DNA from: Hyphomicrobium denitrificans 1NES1
GTDB taxonomy: Bacteria > Pseudomonadota > Alphaproteobacteria > Rhizobiales > Hyphomicrobiaceae
DNA length: 64,000 bases
Direction: 5' to 3'
NCBI RefSeq assembly: GCF_000230975.2
Contig: NC_021172.1
Span: forward strand, 3,472,001-3,536,000
Positions 28,099 to 36,126 of this stretch are shown in pieces (within the stretch, counting starts at the first letter, position 1; every line of letters starts with the position of its first letter). The position numbers and the translations under genes were made by a program. The notes below the pieces were generated by a model. That model saw nothing but the letters and a program-made list of their open reading frames with translations. It did no database searches and was not told the origin of the DNA.

Positions 28099-28845
28099 CT
28101 AGGCGCCGCCATCGGGCGTCGCCTGTGGCCGCCAGTTCCGCTCTGTACGTTCTCGCGCGAGCTTGGCTTCGAGGCTCGGATGCTTCCGCTCGATGCTCTC
28201 GTTGTAGATATACTCCGCATCGTCCCAGAAGATGGCGACCGCCGCGACGAACTCCCTGAGCCGTTCGACGGGCACGTCCATCAGCGCGATGGGCGGCAGC
28301 CCGGAGTCACGCGGCTGATCCTCGAACGGCATCGGCGGATAAACCCGCCACAGCTCGGGACAGCGCATGGCCACCTCAATGGCTGACGACCCGTCGCCAT
28401 GCCGGCAGGCGTTACCGAGGAGTTGCAGCGTGTCCAAGTCGGCGAAGCTTGGGAAGGCGTTGAGCCGGATGCCGCGCAGTTCCAGAAAAAGCTCGCAGAG
28501 CTGCGTCCAGTTCGCCTTTGTCACCTGCGCAGCCAAAGCGTTGCTGGGCATAAGCTCGCTCGCGCATCCGCGCAGATAACCGCGGAGTTGGCGCTCCCAG
28601 ATGGACTGGATTGCAAGGCCGAACGCCATTTTCGTCTCTTTGAGCACATCCTCCATGTCGGCCTGGGCGAAGGCGTCGCCAGGATCGCCACTGCGACCCA
28701 GTGCGGAAATTTTATCCTCGAGGGCGCAGATCGCGGGGGCGATCACGTCGTCGAAGAATGATTGCACGGTGATTCCGTGCTTCGATGCCGCCACGTCGGC
28801 GTAGCAGTTCTTCCAGCGGAACACCTTCATGCGACTTGAAGACAT
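28099..28845 (-). CDS. Unknown protein, first gene of HEPN-like operon
   Basis: A 248-residue helical protein (MKVFRWKNCYADVAASKHGITVQSFFDDVIAPAICALEDKI..). The centre LDTLQLLGNACRHGDGSSA has a C-R-H-G-D-G segment similar to helix ends in HEPN and MAE_28990/MAE_18760-like families. No enzymatic domain is recognised. It is followed two bases later by the 437-residue gene, showing tight coupling. Start could be ATG 28,845 (MSSSRMKV) or the Met six residues in. Confidence 0.65.
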   Translation of the reverse strand: MSSSRMKVFRWKNCYADVAASKHGITVQSFFDDVIAPAICALEDKISALGRSGDPGDAFAQADMEDVLKETKMAFGLAIQSIWERQLRGYLRGCASELMPSNALAAQVTKANWTQLCELFLELRGIRLNAFPSFADLDTLQLLGNACRHGDGSSAIEVAMRCPELWRVYPPMPFEDQPRDSGLPPIALMDVPVERLREFVAAVAIFWDDAEYIYNESIERKHPSLEAKLARERTERNWRPQATPDGGA

Positions 28846-28866
28846 GAGCTTGTACTCGCTGACTGG

Positions 28867-28953
28867 CTATTTTGTCAGCCATTGGCCATAAGCTTCGACA
28901 TCGATCATCGGAACGGTCCCGCTGAACTGAAGCTGCGAAATCAGCTTGAACAG
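28867..28953 (-). pseudogene. C-terminal remnant cut by the IS element
   Basis: A minus-strand frame [28 protein letters not shown] ending at TAG (28,867-28,869), cut off upstream by the IS3-family left end. Some of its 3' DNA (CGCTGACTGGCT and AGCCATT) recurs at 32,870-32,895 in the next element. The parent gene is not recognised. Confidence 0.35.
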
Positions 28954-30219
28954 TGAGGTGGTCCCGGGAAATCGGACAGGAGGTTAAGGTGGGTTCGACC
29001 GAGAGGAAGGACGGACCCGATGACGGGCAAGCGGAAGCGGTATTCGGCTGAGTTCAAGGCGAAGGTTGCGCTGGAGGCGCTGCGGGGCGAGCGGACGATT
29101 GGGGAACTGGGGGCCAAGCATGGCCTTCATCCGACGATGATCGCCGCGTGGAAGCGGCAGGCGGTGGAGGGTATGGCCGCGGTGTTTGCCGGCAAGGCCG
29201 GGGCGGCGGAAGTTGCCCGCGAGAGCGAAATCGACAAGCTCCACGCCAAGATCGGCCAGTTGGTGGTGGAGCGAGATTTTTTATCGAAGGCCTCCGGTCG
29301 TTGAGCCTGGATCGGAGGCGTCAGATGATCGATCCGCAGCACCCGCGGCTCTCGATCCAGCGGCAATGCCGGCTGGTGTCGATCAGCCGTTCGGCGTTCT
29401 ACTACCGCCCGGCAGGCGAGACGCCGCTGAACCTGGAGCTGATGCGCCGGCTCGATGCCCAGTTCCTGGAGGCGCCGTGGTACGGCTCGCGCCAGATGGC
29501 ACGCTGCCTGCGCCGGCAGGGTTACATGGTCGGCCGCAAGCGGGTGCGGCGGCTCATGGCCAAGATGGGCCTGGTGCCGATCTACCAAGCCCCGCGCACG
29601 ACGGTGCCGCACCCCGAGCACAGGACCTATAAGTACCTGCTGCGCGATCTGGTGATCGAGCGGCCCAACCAGGTCTGGTGCGCCGACATCACCTATATCC
29701 CGATGCGGCGCGGCTTCCTGTATCTGGTGGCGGTAATGGACTGGGCGGCGCGGAAGGTGCTGAGCTGGCGGCTCTCCAACACCATGGAGGCGGACTTCTG
29801 CATTGAGGCCCTCGAGGAGGCGCTTGCCCGCCACGGCGCGCCGGAGATCTTCAACACCGACCAGGGCAGCCAGTTCACCTCGCCCCGGTTCGTCGAGGTG
29901 GTGCAGGCTGCCGGCGCCCGCGTCTCGATGGATGGGCGCGGTCGATGGATGGACAATGTCTTCATCGAGCGGCTGTGGCGCAGCCTCAAATACGAATGCG
30001 TCTACCTGCACGCCTTCGAGACCGGTTCCGAGCTACGGGCAGGCCTCGCCCGCTGGATCGGATATTACAACACCGAGAGGCCCCACTCGGCGCTCGGCGG
30101 CAGGACCCCCGACGAGGCCTATGACCCGGCACCCGGCGACACCAGATTGGCGGCATAAGACAGACCTGAATCCACCTTAGCCAAGCCGCCAAACTGTCCA
30201 AATGAAGGGGACCACCTCA
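28954..30219 (+). mobile_element. IS3-family insertion sequence, 1266 bp
   Basis: The ends are TGAGGTGGTCCC (28,954-28,965) and its exact complement GGGACCACCTCA (30,208-30,219). Inward, further matching blocks GGACAG and TAAGGTGG lie within the imperfect inverted repeat. Inside are orfA and orfB with a -1 frameshift window. The flanks (CAG on the left, CGC on the right) show no target duplication, so either a deletion followed insertion or the duplication has been lost. It has truncated the exonuclease I gene on its right. Confidence 0.92.
29020..30158 (+). CDS. IS3-family transposase OrfAB (programmed -1 frameshift)
   Basis: OrfA is 29,020-29,304 (94 residues): MTGKRKRYSAEFKAKVALEAL helix-turn-helix plus a leucine-zipper-like tail. 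OrfB (usable from about 29,280 to 30,158) is the DDE integrase: WCADITYIP (first Asp), FNTDQGSQFT (second Asp), and WMDNVFIERLWRSLKYE (Glu). OrfB is in the -1 frame relative to OrfA, and the overlap holds the canonical slippery heptamer TTTTTTA at 29,277-29,283, in the T TTT TTA register. Both frames are intact, so the element may still be active. Confidence 0.92.
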
Positions 30220-30861
30220 CGCTTCGCAGCGATGACGGACGATGAGCTTCGAACTGAACTGGCTCAGAAGCCCTGTCCCGTTCGCCGGCTTCGGATCAAC
30301 GCAGCGCCAACATTGACGGCTCTCTACGACGCGCCAGAGGTGATGCTGGACGGCGTTGATATCGATGCGATTGAAGCGCGAGCGCGCCGGGTGAAGGATA
30401 ATCCGGCGCTCTGCTCCCGGCTTGTCTTGGCTTACACTTCAACGCGCGAACCCCGCACGCCTTCACGGCATGCCGAGGAGCGCCTCTATGACGGATTTCC
30501 TGGTCCGCAAGATGAAGCCCGCATGGTCGAGTTCCACGATGCGGATTGGGGAGACAGATTATCGATTATTCAAAATCTCGATGACGAGCGCTTGCGGTTT
30601 TTTGGCCTTCGTTTGCTCTACTTCGAGGCGCGTTCGGTTCTACCAGAAGCTCTCCGACTTGAGCTTGAACATACCCTAAGTGGTCGCTTGGTTGATGTTG
30701 ACGCCGGTGGCTTAACTCTCGAACAGGCCCTGCGCGAGATCGACGAAATGCCAAGCGACGATGCATCGGATGCGGGAGGACTCCTGGCGGACTACCGGAC
30801 ATATCTTGTCGGTCGGATGACGCGAGTCACCGACTTCCGGGCGAAGCAGTTCGCCATCTAG
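30220..30861 (+). pseudogene. 3' part of an exonuclease I (sbcB-like) gene
   Basis: About 213 codons that match the C-terminal part of ExoI: PCPVRRLRINAAPTLTALYD, HAEERLYDGFPGPQDEARMVEFH, and LRFFGLRLLYFEARSVLPEAL, comparable to the ExoI segments around xAQLYNGFF and YRARNFP. The N-terminal DEDD exonuclease domain is missing; the frame runs directly out of the IS right end. The remaining piece lacks all catalytic acids. Identification is by remembered motif order and is moderately sure. Confidence 0.65.
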
Positions 30862-30903
30862 ATACGCTGATGGCGCGGCCGGCTAGCGCGCGAGGGAAGA
30901 GAG

Positions 30904-31548
30904 ATGGCTGCATCGTTTAGCTTCGTCAAAAAGGTTGCGCCAAAATCAATTGATGCGATGGCCATCGCGGAAGTAGTCGATCGGATCGAGACCTTGAACC
31001 AAGGCATCGCCAAGTTCTGGTCAAAGAGCGACGGCTGGGCTCCTGTTGTCGCCGCCGGCCTGCTCGGAAAATCACGGCTCGATTGGCAAGCATCATTGTC
31101 GGGCTCGCTTAGGCTCTGGATGCGCGAGCCATCCAACGCGCTCACGCCGGCGGAACTCATCCTGGCCTGGGCCAATCTGGGAAGCCTCGTCGAAGGCACG
31201 ATCAAGACGCTTCTGTCAGTTTGGTACGAAACCTATAAGGCCGACATCGACAATCTCAAGAAGGCGAACGCTTACGACAACGCAAAGCAGATGGCACACG
31301 CCCCGGACGGTCTCGGGCTGGAGAAGCTGCGCAACTATTGCAAAACGAAAGAGCTGCTCGGCGCCGAAGGCGACGCGCTTGTCGAACTCGTGCAGCAGCG
31401 TCGAAACGCTATCCATGCATTCAAAGACCGACCGATTGGTGACGGGATCGAATTTCAGAAGGCCGTGCGCAGCTATCTCGCACTCCTTCGGACGATCAAC
31501 GGCAGACTTCCATATCCGGATGCGATGTATGAACCGCACGAGCACTAG
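30904..31548 (+). CDS. HEPN-like protein (RX4H), first gene of the element-end pair
   Basis: A 214-residue helical protein. The final helices ELVQQRRNAIHAFKDRPIGDGIEFQKAVRSYLALLRTINGRLPYP carry R-R-N-A-I-H, an RX4H motif in the place typical of HEPN ribonuclease domains. The ATG at 30,904 follows GGGAAGAGAG. The next gene begins 8 bases after its stop. The 3' end of this gene plus the 5' end of the next recur, decayed, at 38,815-39,000, so the pair is a unit carried by related elements. Function is inferred: possible toxin/defence RNase, perhaps neutralised by its partner. Confidence 0.7.
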   Translation: MAASFSFVKKVAPKSIDAMAIAEVVDRIETLNQGIAKFWSKSDGWAPVVAAGLLGKSRLDWQASLSGSLRLWMREPSNALTPAELILAWANLGSLVEGTIKTLLSVWYETYKADIDNLKKANAYDNAKQMAHAPDGLGLEKLRNYCKTKELLGAEGDALVELVQQRRNAIHAFKDRPIGDGIEFQKAVRSYLALLRTINGRLPYPDAMYEPHEH

Positions 31549-31556
31549 GTGAATTT

Positions 31557-32108
31557 TTGCGAGATCTGAGAGACCTAACGCCGCCTGAATTGCTCGTGAT
31601 GCACGCTGCGGTATCGGAGGAACTCCGGCGGCGCGGCGTCATCCGCAGCTCGAACAATCCAGTCGGCGATCTTGCCGAGCATCTGTTTTGTCGCGCCTTC
31701 GGTTGGAAGCAGGCGCCCAACTCAATGCGCGATGCCGACGCCACGGATGCCGCCGAAGTGCGATATCAGATCAAGGGGCGGCGCTTGACGTCGCACAACA
31801 ACTCGCGGCAGCTCGGGGCGCTTCGCGATTTGCCGGCGCAGGCCTTTGATGTGCTTGCCGCTGTTCTGTTCCAGGAAGACTACCGAGTTCTTAGGGCTGC
31901 GCTGATCCCGCACGTCCGCGTCGTGGATCTGGCAAAGCGTGTCGAGCGAACCAACAGTTGGCGGTTCCTGCTTCGTGATGCCATCTGGTCGGTGCCTGGC
32001 GTTCGCGATGTAACCGCCGACCTCCAACGGGCAGAGGCCTCCTGGGCATTGGCATTGACCGAGGGCCCGAAAGCATCAAATTCACGCTCGATCACTGACC
32101 AGGAATGA
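31557..32108 (+). CDS. PD-(D/E)XK nuclease-like protein (DUF6998 type)
   Basis: A 183-residue protein. NPVGDLAEHLFCRAFGW supplies a conserved Glu; ATDAAEVRYQIKGRRL gives the D/E-x-Q-x-K strand of PD-(D/E)XK folds; AFDVLAAVLFQEDYRVLRAALIPHVRV is a typical core strand-turn. I place it with DUF6998-like proteins from memory. It starts with TTG at 31,557; in the decayed copy near 38,960 the aligned codon is GTG, which supports this start. It lies 8 bases after the HEPN-like gene. Fragments of this gene recur at 35,225-35,370 and 38,960-39,000. Confidence 0.7.
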   Translation: MRDLRDLTPPELLVMHAAVSEELRRRGVIRSSNNPVGDLAEHLFCRAFGWKQAPNSMRDADATDAAEVRYQIKGRRLTSHNNSRQLGALRDLPAQAFDVLAAVLFQEDYRVLRAALIPHVRVVDLAKRVERTNSWRFLLRDAIWSVPGVRDVTADLQRAEASWALALTEGPKASNSRSITDQE

Positions 32109-32144
32109 CGGTCCGTGATTGAGCGTGAAGATGGGTACCGAGAA

Positions 32145-32290
32145 GGATAGTTGTGGACCAATATACTCAAAGACGGCTTTCTTTTATTTTTCAACATATT
32201 GCTGGCACGTTGAAATCTACGGGGGCCGCTAACTGGTATATGTAATCCGTGACTGGTCGTGAAAAATAATCCCTGAGCACGCACGCACTT
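32145..32290. repeat. Internal attachment-region repeat (copy 2)
   Basis: Diverged copy of 25,621-25,765. Starting at GTTGTGGACCAATATACTC it keeps the radC-like codons on the reverse strand as ILVHNYPS (HNHPS in radC), then TTATTTTTCAACATATTGC and TGGTATATGT. It marks the joint between element 1 and element 2. 32,109-32,391 holds no other gene. Confidence 0.7.
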
Positions 32291-32391
32291 TAATGATACT
32301 CCAAAGTCATGCGGGATCACGGATTCCGCATCAAGACTCACTGTCATATAGCGTCGTCCGGGACTTGAATAGCCAGCCACCGCGATCCGGT

Positions 32392-32622
32392 TCAAGCGAT
32401 CGACGCGTCGTCCTCCAGTGGCCGGGATCGGGGAAGTTCTGCAAACCACCAGGTCGGATTGGACCCCCAACATTCGCTTGCGGGATAGAGGATTGCCTTG
32501 CCAATCTTGATGAACGATGACCCGACGCGCATGGCTCTCCACTTTCGGAGCGTACCTTCGCTGATCTTGCTGCGGTGGCAAGTAATGACTTTTTCGAGCG
32601 TTAGATACGCGGGTGACGGCAC
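32392..32622 (-). CDS. AlpA/excisionase-like helix-turn-helix protein, copy 2
   Basis: A 76-residue protein from GTG at 32,622 (AGGAGA ribosome-binding site four bases upstream): VPSPAYLTLEKVITCHRSKISEGTLRKW (Trp28 present), then MRVGSSFIKIGKAILYP, the wing typical of AlpA/phage-type excisionases. Equal in length to copy 3. Likely controls excision of element 2 by binding its attachment region, 100 bases away. Confidence 0.75.
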   Translation of the reverse strand: MPSPAYLTLEKVITCHRSKISEGTLRKWRAMRVGSSFIKIGKAILYPASECWGSNPTWWFAELPRSRPLEDDASIA

Positions 32623-32640
32623 GAGGTCTCCTGACAAGCG

Positions 32641-32665
32641 ATTGTGCACCAGCCTGTTGCACAAT
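32641..32665. promoter_or_regulatory. Conserved inverted repeat upstream of AlpA copy 2
   Basis: ATTGTGCA (32,641-32,648) and TGCACAAT (32,658-32,665) with a nine-base spacer, the same arms and spacing as at 26,120-26,144, and at the same distance from the AlpA start. Conservation across two otherwise diverged copies supports function. Confidence 0.6.
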
Positions 32666-32705
32666 TGGATGCGCCTTTGGGAGATCTTTAAAATTGCCTG
32701 CCGGG

Positions 32706-32855
32706 TCAGATCGCAGTCAGCTTGACGCCCGCGGCAAGCTGCTCTGCCGCTTCCTTGCGCTCGCTGTAGCGGCGGGTAAGGTAGGCGGAGCGGCCGCGAG
32801 TCAGCGGGATGAAAGGTGACGCCTTGTGAATCGGCGGCTGCATTGGGAAGAGGAC
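32706..32855 (-). pseudogene. C-terminal gene remnant of element 2
   Basis: A frame FPMQPPIHKASPFIPLTRGRSAYLTRRYSERKEAAEQLAAGVKLTAI ending in TGA at 32,706 looks protein-like but has no start and no recognised family. The region 32,665-33,029 otherwise holds no gene; near 32,870 there is a short match to DNA left of the IS element (28,857-28,890). Confidence 0.35.
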
Positions 32856-33029
32856 CGACCTAGCTTCGCTGACTGGCTGCTTCGCGAGCCATTCCCTCCA
32901 AACTGAACAGCGTCTTGATCAATGGATATTCCGCCATAGCGCCCCCTGCGCTTGGGCGCGACCATATTCTTGAGCACGCGAGATCCGCGGCCGCCCGGCG
33001 CGCAGTACATCGGCCCCCGCTTGTGGGAG

Positions 33030-33500
33030 TCAAACAGCGCGGGAATGCTTGGAAGCCGTACGCGGCAGATATTTGTCCAATCCCCAAAGCAAGAGCCCAA
33101 ACAGGAGATGCGGGACGAACGATGCCGGAATGAGCTTCGCGTTGATGTTGATGCCCGCAAAGCCCCATCCGACAACTGGGAAGAAGACAAGGAGGATCAA
33201 CAACCAGAGCGCTCCGGCGAGCGCCAATGCCGTCTTGATGTTGCGTCGCTGGAAATAGCGCACGAAGATCACCGACCAGAACGTCACGTACGCGATGTGG
33301 AATAGCAAACCAACCGGCAACGGTAGCGGTCGGCGCAGCAAGGTCTCCGCAAAAGCGAGCGAAGGCGGCTCGGGAAAAGGCGATACTCCAGCGGAGGCCA
33401 GTGCGAGCATCACGATCGCGGTGGCTACGGCGACCGCGACGCCGATACCGGCGGCTTTGGGCCATGAACGGCCACCACTCTCTGCGTCAATCGTCATCAC
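33030..33500 (-). CDS. Membrane protein at the end of a MerR-controlled operon
   Basis: A 156-residue protein with four membrane spans (about residues 15-37, 55-75, 88-108 and 118-138). GININAKLIPASFVPHLLFGLLLWGLDKYL is a conserved-looking end. No metal-binding Cys. It is the third gene after the transport-like genes at 33,534 and 33,905 and is presumably co-transcribed. Function unknown. Confidence 0.7.
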   Translation of the reverse strand: MMTIDAESGGRSWPKAAGIGVAVAVATAIVMLALASAGVSPFPEPPSLAFAETLLRRPLPLPVGLLFHIAYVTFWSVIFVRYFQRRNIKTALALAGALWLLILLVFFPVVGWGFAGININAKLIPASFVPHLLFGLLLWGLDKYLPRTASKHSRAV

Positions 33501-33533
33501 CTTCTCCTCGAACCATCGAGCGTGCTCGGCGGG

Positions 33534-33908
33534 TTAGCGTGCTGTGAGCGCCGCGACAGCGAAGGGCGCGATCGTTGGCCAGAAATAAGCAACGGCCAGC
33601 ATCGCTGACGCTGTGAGCATCATCAGCACGGTCGCCGCCGCAGGCCTCTTTCGAGTTCGCAACGACTGCCGCGCGACCCAGATCCACGCGGCCGCGACGA
33701 GCACAACAGCAACGATGATCGATCCTTCATAAATGCTCGCCAGCCAGGCCAATGCACTACCGGTGACGGCTAGTGCGGCGGCGGGCAAAGCGAATGGCAG
33801 AATGCAACACACAGCGCAGGCGAGGGCACCCGTCGCGGCGCCGCCAGCAGCGGATGCGGCGATTGCGGCGCCACGGCTGTCGACCCCAGATTGTGCTGTT
33901 TCTGTCAT
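33534..33908 (-). CDS. MerT/MerC-like metal membrane protein
   Basis: A 124-residue protein with three membrane spans. ALACAVCCILPFALPAAAL carries a C-x-x-C-C in the first span, as in MerT-type mercury uptake proteins, where such a cysteine pair moves the ion across the membrane. No MerP or MerA is found nearby, so the actual metal is uncertain. ATG at 33,908 overlaps the stop of the upstream gene as ATGA. Confidence 0.7.
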   Translation of the reverse strand: MTETAQSGVDSRGAAIAASAAGGAATGALACAVCCILPFALPAAALAVTGSALAWLASIYEGSIIVAVVLVAAAWIWVARQSLRTRKRPAAATVLMMLTASAMLAVAYFWPTIAPFAVAALTAR

Positions 33909-34270
33909 TGTGCTGTCACCGTCGTGCATCCGCAGCCGCCACTCGACTTCGATCCCGTCAGGAAGGGATTGAATAGGGCGTCAAGGGCGTCGTGGGCCGC
34001 TTCCGGCGCTGTGATGGCAAGCGTCAAGCTCTTCTCGCGTTCGTTCAGCTCGAGGGCGAGAAACGCGCAGCATTCCTGCTCGCGGCGAACCATCTCGCGA
34101 ATGCGAGCGCCGGCACGCGGATCGTACGTGAGGACTAAGCGCGCGCCCTCGCGCCGGACGCTTTGCAGCGCAGCTCGGTTAAGCTCCGCAATCCAGACGA
34201 GGCGTTCCTGATACGCGCCCGTGCCCAACGTGCAGGCAATCGGTATTACCGACGATTCAGGAACTTTCAT
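33905..34270 (-). CDS. Cysteine-containing cytosolic protein of the MerR-controlled operon
   Basis: A 121-residue soluble protein. PIACTLG near the N terminus, RREQECCAFLALEL in the middle, and GGCGCTTVTAQ at the C terminus give six or more Cys residues, likely thiol ligands. I recall similar small proteins next to mercury-type genes, but no function is established. First gene of the operon driven by the promoter at 34,306-34,336. Confidence 0.65.
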   Translation of the reverse strand: MKVPESSVIPIACTLGTGAYQERLVWIAELNRAALQSVRREGARLVLTYDPRAGARIREMVRREQECCAFLALELNEREKSLTLAITAPEAAHDALDALFNPFLTGSKSSGGCGCTTVTAQ

Positions 34271-34305
34271 ACTTGCTCCTCCTTCTGGCGATCGGCTATC
34301 ACCAC

Positions 34306-34336
34306 AAGATAGAACTTCAAGTAACTTGAGGTTCAA
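34306..34336 (-). promoter_or_regulatory. MerR-type promoter with 19-bp spacer and SoxR-like dyad
   Basis: On the minus strand, -35 TTGAAC (34,336-34,331) and -10 TATCTT (34,311-34,306) are separated by exactly 19 bp, the over-long spacer of MerR-family-activated promoters. Inside the spacer is a dyad, CTCAAGT-T-ACTTGAAG. It reads toward the 34,270 operon and lies just upstream of the divergent merR gene. Confidence 0.8.
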
Positions 34337-34364
34337 GCCCCTTTTTCTAGGAGCCGCTTGTGTC

Positions 34365-34808
34365 ATGAAGATCGGCGAACTTGCGCGACGCACCCGCACG
34401 AATGCGCCCACCATCCGCTATTACGAAGAAATCGGGCTGCTGCCTGTCCCAGCGCGCCGCGACGGTGGTCAGCGAAGTTATGGCGACAGCGATAACAGGC
34501 GGTTGACCTTCATCAGGCAATGTCGCGCGTTCGGCTTTCCGATCGAACAGGTTCGCTCACTTGTCGCCTTAACGGAGGATCAAGATCGATCGTGCACGGA
34601 GGCGCGGTCCATCGCGCTGGTTCATCTCGAGGCGGTGCGTGAGAAGTTGGCGCAATTGAAAGGCCTTGAACGCAACTTGGCCGATTTCATTAAACGCTGC
34701 GACGCGATCTGCTTCGGCGGTCCCGGACCGGAATGTGTGATTCTCAAAGACATGGCGGAACCGATGGCCGACGGCAAATGCTCGGTAGGCGGAAGGAAGT
34801 GCCGGTGA
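34365..34808 (+). CDS. MerR-family regulator of the mercury-type operon
   Basis: A 147-residue regulator. [26 protein letters not shown] is the MerR winged helix; a coiled-coil dimerisation helix follows ([22 protein letters not shown]). Cys in [24 protein letters not shown] and KCSVGGRKC could bind metal. The dyad promoter at 34,306-34,336 lies between it and the divergent operon. Its stop overlaps the ynfA start as GTGA, so ynfA is translated with it. Confidence 0.88.
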   Translation: MKIGELARRTRTNAPTIRYYEEIGLLPVPARRDGGQRSYGDSDNRRLTFIRQCRAFGFPIEQVRSLVALTEDQDRSCTEARSIALVHLEAVREKLAQLKGLERNLADFIKRCDAICFGGPGPECVILKDMAEPMADGKCSVGGRKCR

Positions 34809-35137
34809 CCAAAACCGCAATCGTCTATGTCGCCGCCGCGTTCTTTGAGATAGGTGGGTGCTTCAGTTTCTGGATTTGGATTCGCGAGGGCAGATCGGGC
34901 TGGTGGCTAGCGCCTGGCGTCATTTCGCTGATGCTCTTTGCTTGGCTTCTCACTCAAGTTGATGCTTCAGCCGCCGGGCGTGCTTATGCGGCCTATGGCG
35001 GCGTCTACATCTTTGCCTCGCTGCTGTGGCTATGGACTGTCGAACACGTTCGGCCGGATCGGTGGGATGTTCTCGGGTCCGCGATTTGCATCGTGGGCGC
35101 GGCGGTCATCCTGTTTGGGCCGCGCCTCCCCGCCTAG
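34805..35137 (+). CDS. ynfA: YnfA (UPF0060) membrane protein
   Basis: A 110-residue protein with four membrane spans. [29 protein letters not shown] and [34 protein letters not shown] are the UPF0060 signatures. The family resembles small multidrug resistance (EmrE-like) exporters. GTG at 34,805 overlaps the merR stop; normal family length supports it. Confidence 0.9.
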   Translation: MTKTAIVYVAAAFFEIGGCFSFWIWIREGRSGWWLAPGVISLMLFAWLLTQVDASAAGRAYAAYGGVYIFASLLWLWTVEHVRPDRWDVLGSAICIVGAAVILFGPRLPA

Positions 35138-35224
35138 TCATCCTGCCGGTCGGCTGGCGCCCTCGCGAGGATCATTCCCGTCGTCCCTTGAAGTCCAAGC
35201 CGCTTGAAGTGCCAGATCAAAGCT

Positions 35225-35370
35225 AACGTCGCACAACAACTCGCGGCTGCTCGGGGTACCTCGCGATTTGCCGGCGTAGGCCTTTGATGTACTTGCCGGT
35301 GTTCTATTCCAGGAAGACTACCGAGTTCTTAAGGGTTGCGCTGATCCCGCACGTCCGCGTTGCGGATTAC
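35225..35370 (+). pseudogene. Decayed fragment of the PD-(D/E)XK-like gene
   Basis: DNA from ACGTCGCACAACAACTCGCGG to CACGTCCGCGTTG matches 31,790-31,925 of the intact gene at roughly 90% with single-base insertions and substitutions. It covers the middle third only, and no upstream HEPN-like part is found beside it. Left over from an earlier or rearranged element. Confidence 0.75.
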
Positions 35371-35519
35371 CAGGACGGCGGCCGAAATACGACGTGCCGG
35401 CGATCTCGGTTGTTATTTCTCGGTCAACGCCGAGATGCTTGCGAACGAAAAGCGGGCCGTCGCGAACCGCGCATTCCCGTTAGGTCGCGTCCTCACAGAG
35501 ACCCGATGGCCCGTTCACG

Positions 35520-35770
35520 CGAACTGGTGCTCGCCCATCGGAGCCCGGTGATGTCTGGCGAGCGGTCGAAGGCTTGGCGAGGCTGCTGGTTTGGAGGCGG
35601 TCGATGTTGGTTGCCGGATCGGCGCCAACCTTAAAACCCTGTTGGACGAAGTCTCACAGCGGGCGATGCTTGAGTCGGCAGTAGTCCGAGGCTTCCAGGA
35701 CATGATCTCAGACAAGCTGACAGCGGCTCTGCGTGCTCGCTTCGCACCGGAGCACGCCGCGTCAAACTAA
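35520..35770 (+). pseudogene. Frameshifted unknown gene remnant
   Basis: The frame NLKTLLDEVSQRAMLESAVVRGFQDMISDKLTAALRARFAPEHAASN ends in TAA at 35,768-35,770 and looks like a real helical C terminus. Upstream, matching-looking text continues only in other frames (GERSKAWRGCW, VEGLARLLV), implying at least one frameshift. No family recognised. Nothing else is seen in 35,371-35,787. Confidence 0.35.
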
Positions 35771-35787
35771 TATCGAAAGCACAAGCC

Positions 35788-35900
35788 ATGATGGGCGACA
35801 TGGGATCAATGATGTGGGGAATGGCCTGGTTTGGGTGATTGTCATCATCGTTCTTTTGTTGGCAGTCACGGCGCTCGTGAAATACATATTCTTCAGATGA
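35788..35900 (+). pseudogene. Small membrane-protein gene with a frameshift
   Basis: ATG at 35,788 encodes MMGDMGSMMWGMAWFG then TGA; the next frame continues V-IVIIVLLLAVTALVKYIFFR to TGA at 35,898. Joined, they would make a typical ~37-residue Met-rich one-span protein of metal-resistance clusters, so a one-base shift near 35,835 is the likely lesion. A separate 21-codon ORF starting at GTG 35,835 cannot be ruled out. Confidence 0.5.
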
Positions 35901-36054
35901 ACGGCCGCGCATTTGGCACATGCAAGAGTATCGGTCCTTCCGGTAGCAGAAGTCGGCTCATCTTCTGATGCGAGACGACGACCTGAACGACGGCGGAGAG
36001 TGCGAACCCGAGGATCAGCGGCCAGAGTATTTTCCATCCCATGGCAAGCGCCAT
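35893..36054 (-). pseudogene. 5' fragment of a permease (ArsP/YraQ-like) gene
   Basis: From ATG at 36,054: MALAMGWKILWPLILGFALSAVVQVVVSHQKMSRLLL matches the first membrane span of the DUF318/ArsP-type permeases that often accompany metal ATPases. After ~38 codons the similarity ends, and a chance tail runs to TGA at 35,893. The gene is truncated by the joint with the small Met-rich ORF. Confidence 0.55.
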
Positions 36055-36126
36055 TTCCAGTGAGCGTATGACAGCATCGATTATCCGTCGCTCCCGTGCT
36101 TCTACTTATCCGAGGATCTTTGAAAC

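Noticed and set aside
28949..30224. Target-site duplication of the IS3-family element
   Set aside because: The three to five bases beside each end differ (CAG versus CGC), so none can be claimed.
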